IMG/VR virus record: IMGVR_UViG_3300042691_018210
Location: 1-38,464 of that record
Source of the DNA: a virus
DNA: 38,464 nucleotides
Strand: one strand, 5' to 3'
Positions 6,574 to 13,899 of this stretch are shown here, in pieces (positions within the stretch are counted from its first letter, which is position 1; the number at the start of each line of letters is the position of its first letter). Made by a program: the position numbers and the translations under genes. Under the pieces are notes generated by a model. It worked only from the letters and a program-made list of their open reading frames with translations, searched no databases and had not been told where the DNA came from.

Positions 6574-6984
6574 ATGATACTCCGCACCATCGAACTACCA
6601 ATTGAACTAACGAACAATAACACGGGCCGAACGCAGCATTTCGGCCGCTCGGCAAGTCAACGCAAAAAGTACGAGCGTATCATTCGAGCGAAGTTTGGTC
6701 AGCAAGTTCCGTTTACGTCGAAGGTTGAAATTGTCGTACAGCGTGTGCTTGCAGCACGGCAGCGGCTATGGGACTTTTCTTCGGTGCTGCGTGGCAACTG
6801 GAAGGAAATTGAGGATGCACTTGTGGCTTGTGGTTTTGTGCACGACGATGGGCCGGAATACGTCGGATTGTGCATTGGTGATCAAGACGCAGAAACGCGA
6901 CTGACTAGCGAAGGTGGATTTGTGCGGGTATACTTTTTGGATGCAGGGACACTTAATGCGAGGGTGGTGTTATGCGATGGGTAA
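6574..6984 (+). CDS. RusA-like Holliday junction resolvase (putative)
   Basis: The protein has 136 residues from the ATG at 6574, which has a strong GGAGGGGG binding site; an upstream ATG at 6550 in the same frame lies inside the previous gene and is less likely. The layout resembles RusA/DUF1064-type resolvases: an N-terminal strand segment, a basic helix (SASQRKKYERIIRAKFG) and a segment DFSSVLRGNWKEIEDALVAC followed by GFVHDDGPEYV, comparable to the RusA pattern of a lysine and aspartates around D.DN..K...DAL...DD. The first aspartate cluster is not canonical, so catalytic competence is uncertain. It would resolve branched DNA before packaging. Confidence 0.5.
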   Translation: MILRTIELPIELTNNNTGRTQHFGRSASQRKKYERIIRAKFGQQVPFTSKVEIVVQRVLAARQRLWDFSSVLRGNWKEIEDALVACGFVHDDGPEYVGLCIGDQDAETRLTSEGGFVRVYFLDAGTLNARVVLCDG

Positions 6985-7181
6985 GGTTTAGTGAGCGGTT
7001 TCCACGTGCGGATGATAAGACATCAGTATCAAGCGACGATCAAGTGATTGTGCGTGGTAAGACAGCTGATGGTGAATGGTATTGCGAAAGCGAGCACTTA
7101 GATACGATTTACGAACATTACGACGCAAATGGCAGGAATGAATGGCTCGAAGATGCGTTTGAGGTGGATGTGAAATTATGA
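6972..7181 (+). CDS. small protein of unknown function
   Basis: This 69-residue acidic protein begins MRWVRFSERFPRADD and overlaps the preceding gene by 13 bases. The W..FSERFP opening and VIVRGKTADGEWY strand resemble short phage proteins of the DUF551 type (W.P..ExxP), but the match is weak. It is part of the tightly coupled replication accessory string. Confidence 0.5.
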   Translation: MRWVRFSERFPRADDKTSVSSDDQVIVRGKTADGEWYCESEHLDTIYEHYDANGRNEWLEDAFEVDVKL

Positions 7182-7567
7182 AACGTATCTACATTGCCGG
7201 CCCAATGCGTGGCTACAAACACTATAACTTTCCAGCATTCGATGCAGCGGCAGAACGTCTACGTCGACTTGGCTTTGAGCCTGTGAGCCCTGCCGATGCG
7301 GATCGTGCATTGGGCTTTGATCCGATGGCGTTGCTGGACGATCACGATTGGAATACTCTGCCGGAAGGCTGGGATATTCGAGACGTTGCAAAGCGGTGCT
7401 GCGATGCGGTGATTGGGTGCGATGGGTTGTTTTTATTGAGTGGCTGGTATGATTCGCGTGGTGCAGTCGCTGAAAAAGGATTAGCTGACTGGCTAAGACT
7501 CAAGGTATCGGCAGATTGGTTTACCGATGAATACGTTTTGCGTGATTTAGGAGGTGTCCAATGCTAA
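7178..7567 (+). CDS. DUF4406 protein (nucleoside 2-deoxyribosyltransferase-like fold)
   Basis: The 129-residue protein opens with MKRIYIAGPMRGYKHYNFPAFDAA, the signature of DUF4406, related in fold to nucleoside deoxyribosyltransferases; PVSPADADRALG and DGLFLLSGWYDSRGAVAEKGLA follow. Members are common in phages next to nucleotide metabolism genes and may act on nucleotides or nucleotide sugars. It overlaps the upstream stop by four bases (ATGA) and the dNMP kinase gene by seven, which supports a nucleotide role. Confidence 0.8.
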   Translation: MKRIYIAGPMRGYKHYNFPAFDAAAERLRRLGFEPVSPADADRALGFDPMALLDDHDWNTLPEGWDIRDVAKRCCDAVIGCDGLFLLSGWYDSRGAVAEKGLADWLRLKVSADWFTDEYVLRDLGGVQC

Positions 7568-8094
7568 TCGCTCTATTCGGCCCGCCCGGTGCAGGTAAAG
7601 ACACGGTAGCCAAACGGCTCGTCGAGCAACATGGATTTGTGAGAGTTGCGTTTGCGGATAAGGTGCGGGAGTTGGCGTATGAGGTACTAAATGCGTACTG
7701 GAAAAGTGTTATTACTGAAGTCGGATGGGAGCGTGCAAAACGCAATGATCCAGAAATCCGCAAATTGCTTGAGCGTGTTGGCGACGGCACCCGCAGGGTG
7801 CTAGGTGATGACGTGTGGATCGACGCAATTCGCTATCAAGTACTAAACACTTTGCGAAATAACGGAAATGTAGTAATAACCGACTTGCGTAAAGAAAACG
7901 AAAAATGGTTTGTCAATGCACTTGATTTACACATTTTTGGCAAATCCAAACTTTGGTACGTCACCCGCCCCGGCTGCCACAAGCGACCGTTTGACGAGTG
8001 GAAGCCTGAATGGGCCGCGTTCACCATCTACAACAACGATACGATTGAAGTGCTGAATCAGCGGGTCGATGAGGTGCTGGAGTTATGCCAGTAA
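7561..8094 (+). CDS. deoxynucleoside monophosphate kinase (phage type)
   Basis: In this 177-residue P-loop protein, Walker A is GPPGAGKDT (residues 7-15), followed by RVAFADKVRELAYEVLN, the substrate-binding segment of phage dNMP kinases (T4 gp1 family), then GTRRVLGDDVWIDAI and VVITDLRKENE, which correspond to the Walker B/LID-side strand. The enzyme phosphorylates dNMPs with ATP to feed phage DNA synthesis. A GGAGGTGT binding site lies just before the ATG. The position within the replication operon fits. Confidence 0.85.
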   Translation: MLIALFGPPGAGKDTVAKRLVEQHGFVRVAFADKVRELAYEVLNAYWKSVITEVGWERAKRNDPEIRKLLERVGDGTRRVLGDDVWIDAIRYQVLNTLRNNGNVVITDLRKENEKWFVNALDLHIFGKSKLWYVTRPGCHKRPFDEWKPEWAAFTIYNNDTIEVLNQRVDEVLELCQ

Positions 8095-8553
8095 ATGAAC
8101 CAATTCACGGATGAGCATTTTAACCAACTTCAGATGTGGGCCAAGTTCCGTGGATGGGATGATATTTATCGTTCGTGGTCGAATGCCAAGTGCCGGAAGC
8201 TTAACACGTATTGGGTAGAGATGTGGCTGCGTTTAACGATTGCCGACGTTCCACAAATTGAGCGTCTTGTCGGTCAGCCGGTCAAGTGCTGGCCCGTAGT
8301 GGTATTTGAAGAACCAATGATTGCAACCCATGACGGCAACTTTTCATTCGATGAACTATTTGGTCGCGACTGGATTCCGACACTGAAGGAAATCGAAGAG
8401 ACAAGACACAGCATTCAGGATAGTTGGGACGATGAGCAATCGAATCAGAGATATAATCGGCAGGTTAAGCAAATACGAGTTACGCCAGCATCGTATCGTG
8501 ATATGCTCAGTCGTGAGGTTTGGCAGCGTAGAAGGAATAATGGGGACTTGTGA
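8095..8553 (+). CDS. protein of unknown function
   Basis: This 152-residue protein is rich in aromatic residues (FRGWDDIYRSW, WVEMWLRL). It starts directly after the kinase stop (TAA then ATG). The middle holds PVKCWPVVVFEEP and the C-terminus is basic (REVWQRRRNN). I recognise no family. Its context is the last gene of the replication operon. Confidence 0.6.
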   Translation: MNQFTDEHFNQLQMWAKFRGWDDIYRSWSNAKCRKLNTYWVEMWLRLTIADVPQIERLVGQPVKCWPVVVFEEPMIATHDGNFSFDELFGRDWIPTLKEIEETRHSIQDSWDDEQSNQRYNRQVKQIRVTPASYRDMLSREVWQRRRNNGDL

Positions 8554-8641
8554 CACTCCCTCACTTGGAGTACCCCGGCTTATAGGTTCTTCCGGCTACC
8601 ACTTATTAGCGGCCCCCAAAGGGAACAATCGGCAATTATGA
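8540..8641 (+). CDS. candidate 33-residue peptide
   Basis: ATG at 8540 follows GAAGGA at 8531-8536 and overlaps the end of the previous gene by 14 bases. The product is MGTCDTPSLGVPRLIGSSGY plus 13 residues, ending KGNNRQL. It has no recognised domain. If it is not coding, the interval 8554-8669 is simply an untranslated spacer before the packaging genes, where a cos site might be expected for a GpA-type terminase; I see no convincing cos-like structure. Confidence 0.35.
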   Translation: MGTCDTPSLGVPRLIGSSGYHLLAAPKGNNRQL

Positions 8642-8669
8642 AGAAGTCCATCCAATTTGCGAGGTCAAA

Positions 8670-8990
8670 ATGAAACCAATAACGCCAGGTGAAGCCGAAG
8701 CAAAGCGTGCTGATAAAATCCCAGCAATTGTCATTGAAGCGGTCAATAATCTTATTCAAGAAAAGTGGGATGGCTATTCAGCGAAATTTTGTGACGTTGA
8801 TGTAGCACGAGAAATTGATGCGTTAGCGACAAAAAGAAAACAAGACGCTGTTATACTTGGGCTTCCTAACGTAGCACCGATTTACGAAAAGTTTGGGTGG
8901 TCAGTTAAGTGCTTGCGTGCAATTGCGACTCGGCACGATGGATCGTCTATGGTATTTAATTACCAGTACGAGTTCATGCGAGGACAGTAA
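8670..8990 (+). CDS. small protein of unknown function upstream of terminase
   Basis: This 106-residue protein includes KIPAIVIEAVNNLIQEKWDG and YEKFGWSVKCLRAIATRHD. Short proteins with VIEAVNxLI and EKFGW patterns are frequent in phage genomes without known function. A GAGGT site precedes the ATG. It lies one gene ahead of the terminase pair, so it may be transcribed with the packaging genes. Confidence 0.65.
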   Translation: MKPITPGEAEAKRADKIPAIVIEAVNNLIQEKWDGYSAKFCDVDVAREIDALATKRKQDAVILGLPNVAPIYEKFGWSVKCLRAIATRHDGSSMVFNYQYEFMRGQ

Positions 8991-9223
8991 TGAGTGAAGA
9001 AATTTTAACAACCAAACCGCCTGAGCCTCAATCGATTACATCGCTGTACGTTTTTAGTGAGCAAATAAATCGATTGCACTGTGAAATGCAACAACTGAAA
9101 CGTGCATTGAGGCGAGCAGTTGACGCTGCAAATACTTCTGGACTTGCTATTCCTGTGGAGGATATCGCAGCGGAAAGCGGGGTATCCGTTGAGCAGTTAA
9201 ACGCATGGATTGACGATGGCTAA
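8990..9223 (+). CDS. candidate terminase small subunit-like protein
   Basis: In this 77-residue protein, residues 20-47 form a helix with coiled-coil potential (VFSEQINRLHCEMQQLKRAL), followed by an HTH-like C-terminus (VEDIAAESGVSVEQLNAWID). A short DNA-binding protein overlapping the large terminase gene (8 bases) is where a small subunit normally lies. It is shorter than most TerS proteins, so the call rests on position plus the HTH. Confidence 0.45.
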   Translation: MSEEILTTKPPEPQSITSLYVFSEQINRLHCEMQQLKRALRRAVDAANTSGLAIPVEDIAAESGVSVEQLNAWIDDG

Positions 9224-11330
9224 GAAAAAGACTCACGAACTGCCGCCAGCAGAGTTGGATAAACTTCGTGCCCGTGACGCAGAGCGTAAACGTAAGCAGC
9301 GAAATCTAACCAAGGAAATCGCTCCGCTTCCGGCGTGTGCCGATCCAAAACTTCGTGAGAAACTATCTACCGATCTTGAAGCGTTTTTACTCATTTGCTT
9401 TCCAACTGCGTTTCCGCTTCCATTTTCGCCCGCCCATAGGATTCTCATCACGCGATTGCAAGACGTTTTCACTCGTGGTGGCTTGCAGGCTATCGCGATG
9501 CCTCGTGGATTTGGCAAGACAACTATCGTGTTGCGTGCCGCACTTTGGGCGGTACTTTACGGCCATCAGCCTTACGTGGCACTTCTTGGGGCTAACGCTA
9601 CCGCAGCGGATGAGTTACTCGATACGATCCGAACGCTACTCGAAACAAACGAAACGCTGTTGGCACTCTTCCCAGAGGTGTGCTATCCGATACGATGTCT
9701 TGAAGGCGAAACCAAAAAAGCAATAGGGCAGACTCTCAATGGCGAACGAACTCGAATCGGTTATAAAGGCAAGCGAATTATTCTCCCTACCGTACCAGGG
9801 AGTAAATCAAGCGGAAGCATCATCCAAGCAGGTGGCTTATTATCTCGCTTACGGGGATTTCAATTCACCAGAGAAGATGGAGTGGTTCTTCGTCCCACAT
9901 GCGTTATTCCCGACGATCCACAGACAGATTCATCTGCTGCAAGCGATAAACAGTCCGACAAGCGATGGCGTGTGATGATGGGTGCGGTGCTTGGGCTTGC
10001 TGGTCCCGGTGTCCGCATTTGCGGTGTCTGCCCCTGTACGGTGATTCGATACGGCGATATGTCGTGGCGTTTACTCCAAAGGCAGTTATCGCCTGAATGG
10101 CAAGGGACCGTAACAAAGCTCGTCGTGAAGTGGTCAAAAGAGCAAGAATTAATCGATGAATACGCCGAGTTGCGTAAATCAGATTTGATGCTTGGCGACG
10201 ACAACATCACTCGTGCAACTGCGTTTTGGCGTAAACATCAAAAGACCATCGAAGCCGATACCGATGTCACATGGAAAGAGCGATTTGAGCCTTATGAAGT
10301 ATCTGCGTTGCAACACGCCTACAACCTAAAGTTTCGCAATCCGCTGACGTTCGATGCAGAATACCAAAGCGATCCACAAGAGGGCATCGATCTATCAACT
10401 GGGGTTTACGCTGCATCGAGTGATTCTATCGCCATTCGTGCTAGCGGGTACGAGCGTGGTGTTGTACCGAAAGAATGCGTGCATCTCGTGGCAGGTGTCG
10501 ACGTGCAGCGTACGGTGCTTTACTGGACGGTGCTTGCTGTCGCTCCAGGATTTACTTCTTATGTGGTTGATTACGGCGTATGGCCTGAACAAGGTAAGAT
10601 TTACTTTGGCTTATCCGAAGCCGATAGGACGATTCAGCACGAAACCGGCGTGAGTAGTTTATCCGCATCGATTCTCGCAGGCCTACGGCGTTTTGAGTCG
10701 TTTATGCTATCGCGTGAGTATGTACGCGATGACGGCACACCCATGAACTTGGAGCGTATCGTTCTCGATGCCAACGACGGCCCGCTAACCGATACCATCT
10801 ACAGTTTTGTCCGTCAGACTCAACAGCGTGCAATTTGGCTCCCGTGGCATGGCATGGGAATTACAGCCAGCAAAAAGCCAATGAACCAATGGCCGGTTAA
10901 GCAAGGTGAAATCATTGGCGACAATTGGCGTATTAATCCAACGCAGGCCCAGAACCAAAGACCCCGCCATATTGTGGCTGACTCCAACCACTGGAAAACA
11001 TTTGCCCATGCAAGGTTGCGTCAACCGGATGGCGAGCCCGGTGCGTTGATGTTATTCAAGGCAAGCCCGGCTCAACATCGTATGTATGCCGATCACATTG
11101 CAGCCTGGACACCTATCGAGACGACCGGACAAGGACGCAAGCTCGTGGAATGGAAACTTAATACCGGGGCTGAGGATCACTACGGTGATTCGCTCGTGAT
11201 GGCGTGTGTGGCTGGTTCCGTTGTCGGTGGTCGACTGCGTGAGCACGAAATCCGGCAAGCGGTGAAGCCGGAACGCAAGACGCTCGCTCAAATGCGTGAT
11301 GAGGCCAAAAAGCGACGAAAGGGCAATTGA
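9216..11330 (+). CDS. terminase large subunit, GpA (lambda) type
   Basis: The protein has 704 residues from ATG 9216 (an in-frame TTG at 9210 is six bases upstream). The ATPase domain has Walker A PRGFGKTT (96-103) and a Walker B-like PTCVIPDDPQT (227-237). The nuclease domain starts around residue 420 with HLVAGVDVQRTVLYWTVLAV, the GpA-type strand bearing the first catalytic aspartate. The C-terminal HYGDSLVMACVAG matches the end of this family. The enzyme drives DNA into the prohead and makes the genome ends. A GpA-type enzyme suggests cos-site packaging, although the circular contig could also come from permuted DNA. Confidence 0.92.
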   Translation: MAKKKTHELPPAELDKLRARDAERKRKQRNLTKEIAPLPACADPKLREKLSTDLEAFLLICFPTAFPLPFSPAHRILITRLQDVFTRGGLQAIAMPRGFGKTTIVLRAALWAVLYGHQPYVALLGANATAADELLDTIRTLLETNETLLALFPEVCYPIRCLEGETKKAIGQTLNGERTRIGYKGKRIILPTVPGSKSSGSIIQAGGLLSRLRGFQFTREDGVVLRPTCVIPDDPQTDSSAASDKQSDKRWRVMMGAVLGLAGPGVRICGVCPCTVIRYGDMSWRLLQRQLSPEWQGTVTKLVVKWSKEQELIDEYAELRKSDLMLGDDNITRATAFWRKHQKTIEADTDVTWKERFEPYEVSALQHAYNLKFRNPLTFDAEYQSDPQEGIDLSTGVYAASSDSIAIRASGYERGVVPKECVHLVAGVDVQRTVLYWTVLAVAPGFTSYVVDYGVWPEQGKIYFGLSEADRTIQHETGVSSLSASILAGLRRFESFMLSREYVRDDGTPMNLERIVLDANDGPLTDTIYSFVRQTQQRAIWLPWHGMGITASKKPMNQWPVKQGEIIGDNWRINPTQAQNQRPRHIVADSNHWKTFAHARLRQPDGEPGALMLFKASPAQHRMYADHIAAWTPIETTGQGRKLVEWKLNTGAEDHYGDSLVMACVAGSVVGGRLREHEIRQAVKPERKTLAQMRDEAKKRRKGN

Positions 11331-11354
11331 CGGCATTGACTTGCGTGATACAAT
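11327..11354 (+). promoter_or_regulatory. promoter overlapping the end of the terminase gene
   Basis: TTGACG (11327-11332) and TACAAT (11349-11354) are 16 bp apart. As in the promoter at 4424, a second TTGAC element lies in the spacer (11336-11340). The TGA of the first hexamer is the terminase stop codon. It would drive transcription of the leader at 11361-11483 and perhaps the head genes. Confidence 0.6.
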
Positions 11355-11360
11355 CACAAG

Positions 11361-11483
11361 AATCCATTGCGGAATATCTTTCTCTTTTTGCAGTGGGGAA
11401 ACGTATTTAAGGGGCATAGGTCGTTGGCGCGGCCTCCCTACAATCTAAAGCATCCAGGCGTTGTAAACCTGGGTGCTTTTTTT
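11361..11483 (+). ncRNA. possible untranslated RNA between terminase and head genes
   Basis: The segment between a promoter and a strong terminator holds three possible hairpins: CCATTGC pairing with GCAGTGG (about 11364-11396), AGGTCG (11418-11423) with CGGCCT (11430-11435), and the terminator at 11447-11483. It has no open frame of note. It does not show the interlocked A-B-A'-B' plan of RNAs 1 and 2. Transcripts from the upstream promoter would be about 120 nt if terminated. Confidence 0.4.
11447..11483 (+). terminator. intrinsic terminator
   Basis: AGCATCCAGG (11449-11458) pairs with CCTGGGTGCT (11468-11477), 10 pairs with one U-G, extendable by two A-T pairs; the loop is nine bases and seven T follow (11477-11483). 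This is the clearest classical terminator in the window and separates terminase transcription from the head operon. Confidence 0.85.
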
Positions 11484-11500
11484 GTTTCCAAATAGCCCCA

Positions 11501-11519
11501 TTGACAACTAGGTTAAAAT
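11501..11519 (+). promoter_or_regulatory. promoter-like element of the head operon
   Basis: TTGACA (11501-11506) and TAAAAT (11514-11519) are only 7 bp apart, too close for normal sigma70 use, but they lie between a terminator and the first head gene, and the same short spacing occurs at 24993-25011. It may be an element read by a phage-modified polymerase or a chance match. Confidence 0.35.
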
Positions 11520-11549
11520 TAGGGTTGCACGTTTAGGAGGTGCAATCCT

Positions 11550-11771
11550 ATGCCTAATGCCGATGGCTCTTTAACGCCCGCCGAAATTGCTGAAGCGGCC
11601 CAAAAGCCCTCTAACGTCTCTGTGGACGGCACGTCTGCAACTCGTGCGTCTACTTCTGAACTCATCGATGCGGATCGTCACCGAGCGGCTAACGCTGCAT
11701 TTCAAAGCCCATTTCGTGGCATGGTGTTTGCAAAAATTCGCAAAGGCTCCGCAGTCAACGAGAACTCCTAA
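11550..11771 (+). CDS. small head protein in the gpW position
   Basis: This 73-residue protein starts MPNADGSLTPAEIAEAAQKP and continues DGTSATRASTSELIDADRHR. It lies between the large terminase and the portal, where lambda encodes gpW, and the DGxSxTRxSxxELI pattern recurs in short phage proteins at that place. A strong TAGGAGG site precedes the ATG. A head completion or connector role is inferred mostly from position. Confidence 0.55.
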   Translation: MPNADGSLTPAEIAEAAQKPSNVSVDGTSATRASTSELIDADRHRAANAAFQSPFRGMVFAKIRKGSAVNENS

Positions 11772-13477
11772 TGCTACTCAATGAGTTTGGGCAACGAATT
11801 CCGCCGTCGATGACACCACAGCAAAAGGCTTTGGGTGTGATGCGTGCGTCTGCTCGTGCTGAACTTGCCGGTGCTTATGATGCCGCTCAAACGACCGGCG
11901 AGAATCAAAAGCATTGGCGTTACGCCGACGACCTCTCAGCGGCAGCGGCCAATTCTTTCCAGGTACGCAAAACTTTAAGACAGCGTGCCCGCTACGAGTG
12001 CTTGCAAAGCAACTCATTTGGCAACGGTATCGTGATGACGCTTGCTAACGATACTATTTCGACGGGGCCTATTCTTCAGGTACAGCTCGATCCGACCGTC
12101 TCAAAAGTTATCGAACAGCGGTGGAAGCGTTGGTGCAGAGCCACTAAGCTTGTACAGAAGTTGCGTACGGCTAGATTGTCGAAGATTGTCGACGGCGAAA
12201 CCTTCCTGCTTCGTACCACTAATCCAGCCCTACGCGATGCCTGCAAGCTCGACATCAACTTGGTTGAAGCCGATCAAGTTTCCACGCCCGGCTGGATGGA
12301 AGGTCGACCGGGCATGGTCGATGGCATTATCTTCGACCGGTACAATAATCCGACCGTCTATCACGTCCTCAAGCAGCATCCCGGCGAGATTTGGAATATT
12401 GGGGCATGGCAAAAAGTCGACGTAATGGCCGACGATGTGATTCATCTATTCAACGCCATTCGTCCCGGTCAAGCTCGTGGCGTGCCCGAAGTAACTCCAT
12501 CACTCCCGCTGTTTGCTTTCTTGCGGCGTTATACGCTCGCTACGATTGACGCAGCCGAGACGGCAGCCAACTTGTCGGCAATCATCACCACGCAGGCTAA
12601 TCCGTGGAATAGTGAAGGCTATTCAACTGATCCAGGTATTCAGCCATTCGATAGCGTGCAAATCGACCGTGGTTTAATGGTGTCTTTGCCGCATGGCTAT
12701 GACATGAAGCAATTCAAGCCAGAGCAGCCTACTGGCTCTTATGAAGGCTTTCGAAACGCGATCCTGCAAGAGATTGCTCGATGCGTTCACATGCCTGAAA
12801 ACAAGGCCCTTGGATCGTCTGCTAACTATAACTTCTCATCGGCCAAGCTTGACGATCAAATTTATTGGCACTCGATCCAACTTGAGCGTGAGTTAATTTG
12901 GATCAATGAGTGCATGGAGCGTATTTTCGAGTGGTGGTACGAAGAGGCGATGAACATTGACGGCTATCTGCCGCTGGTTGATTCATACGAACCGCCACAC
13001 ACTTGGGGATGGCCGCCACGATTGCAGGCTAACCCAGCCGAAGAAGCTCAAACCAACCTGCAACTCATCAACGGCGGACTTAAGCTCGATGAGCAATACC
13101 TTAACGAGCAGGGTATCGATCCGACTTGGTTTTTCCGCAAGATGGACGAGCAGATTGAACGTCGCAAGCGTTGGGGCACTGTAAGCCAAGAGACGGCAAC
13201 GGTGATGCAGTCAGAGACCAAGGCTCAGCCAGAAGCGGGACCGGAAGCGGTAGCAAACCAATCATCCGGTGAGTACATGGGCATCTCTCGAATGCAATGG
13301 AACCGTAACAAGAAGGCCATACTTGAGACGCTTCAAAACGTAGCCGATGGCACGCTCAATCGTGCTCAAGCTGAAGTGTTTTTAAGTGGCGTTGGTTTAT
13401 CGCCTGAAAACATCGCGAAGTTACTCGAAGACGCAAGCGATGGCAGTGTTGATTCTGTGAGCGAGGAAGATGAGTAA
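11771..13477 (+). CDS. portal protein, lambda family
   Basis: In this 568-residue protein, residues 40-130 (GENQKHWRYADDLSAAAANS and FGNGIVMTLANDTISTGP) and the crown/stem part (VEADQVSTPGWM, DVIHLFNAIRPGQARGVPEV) are typical of lambda gpB-type portals. The dodecameric portal forms the DNA entry vertex. The C-terminal 80 residues are acidic and hydrophilic. The gene overlaps the upstream stop by one base and the next start by one base (TAATG). Confidence 0.9.
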   Translation: MLLNEFGQRIPPSMTPQQKALGVMRASARAELAGAYDAAQTTGENQKHWRYADDLSAAAANSFQVRKTLRQRARYECLQSNSFGNGIVMTLANDTISTGPILQVQLDPTVSKVIEQRWKRWCRATKLVQKLRTARLSKIVDGETFLLRTTNPALRDACKLDINLVEADQVSTPGWMEGRPGMVDGIIFDRYNNPTVYHVLKQHPGEIWNIGAWQKVDVMADDVIHLFNAIRPGQARGVPEVTPSLPLFAFLRRYTLATIDAAETAANLSAIITTQANPWNSEGYSTDPGIQPFDSVQIDRGLMVSLPHGYDMKQFKPEQPTGSYEGFRNAILQEIARCVHMPENKALGSSANYNFSSAKLDDQIYWHSIQLERELIWINECMERIFEWWYEEAMNIDGYLPLVDSYEPPHTWGWPPRLQANPAEEAQTNLQLINGGLKLDEQYLNEQGIDPTWFFRKMDEQIERRKRWGTVSQETATVMQSETKAQPEAGPEAVANQSSGEYMGISRMQWNRNKKAILETLQNVADGTLNRAQAEVFLSGVGLSPENIAKLLEDASDGSVDSVSEEDE

Positions 13478-13899
13478 TGGCTGACGTATCACAAACTCCC
13501 GCTAATGTAAAGCTCAAAGGAACCGACACACAGCGTAACGTAACTCGTGAACGCAAAGCTGGTGAAACGATTACTCAGGGACAGCCCTACTATATCTCTG
13601 AAACCGACAGCCTTGCCTACCAGACAGACGCTAACGATGGTGTTGCCAAAGCAGCGGCTCAAGGTATTGCCATTACGCCCGCAGCGGCTAATGGTCGTTT
13701 CATTGGTTGTGAAGAAGGCCCCATTGACATCGGTGGTACATTAGTAGTGGGGACAATTTACGTAGTCTCAGTGACTAAGGGTGGTATTGCTCCATCGACC
13801 GATTTAACGACCGGGAATTACGTCACGCCATTAGGAACAGCAACCACTTCCTCGACACTTGAGTTACTACCGAAACCAAGTGGAGTACAGAAACCTTGA
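13477..13899 (+). CDS. capsid cement/decoration protein-like (DUF2190-like)
   Basis: This 140-residue beta-rich protein contains GETITQGQPYYISETDSLAY, GIAITPAAANGRFIGC and GTIYVVSVTKGGIAPSTDL. The GIAxxxAxxGxxI pattern and the vYvvS.TkGGI ending are seen in phage capsid-associated proteins encoded near portal and capsid genes. It may stabilise the shell. It lies between the portal and the protease-capsid fusion; a second such protein is at 16444. Confidence 0.6.
   Translation: MADVSQTPANVKLKGTDTQRNVTRERKAGETITQGQPYYISETDSLAYQTDANDGVAKAAAQGIAITPAAANGRFIGCEEGPIDIGGTLVVGTIYVVSVTKGGIAPSTDLTTGNYVTPLGTATTSSTLELLPKPSGVQKP

Noticed and set aside
8554-8669. cos site upstream of the terminase genes
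   Set aside because: Location would fit a GpA terminase, but I see no repeated binding sites or clear nick-site symmetry to support it.
11361-11483. Third member of the interlocked RNA family
   Set aside because: It has the promoter and terminator but lacks an upstream strand complementary to the terminator loop and lacks the central CTC-loop hairpin.
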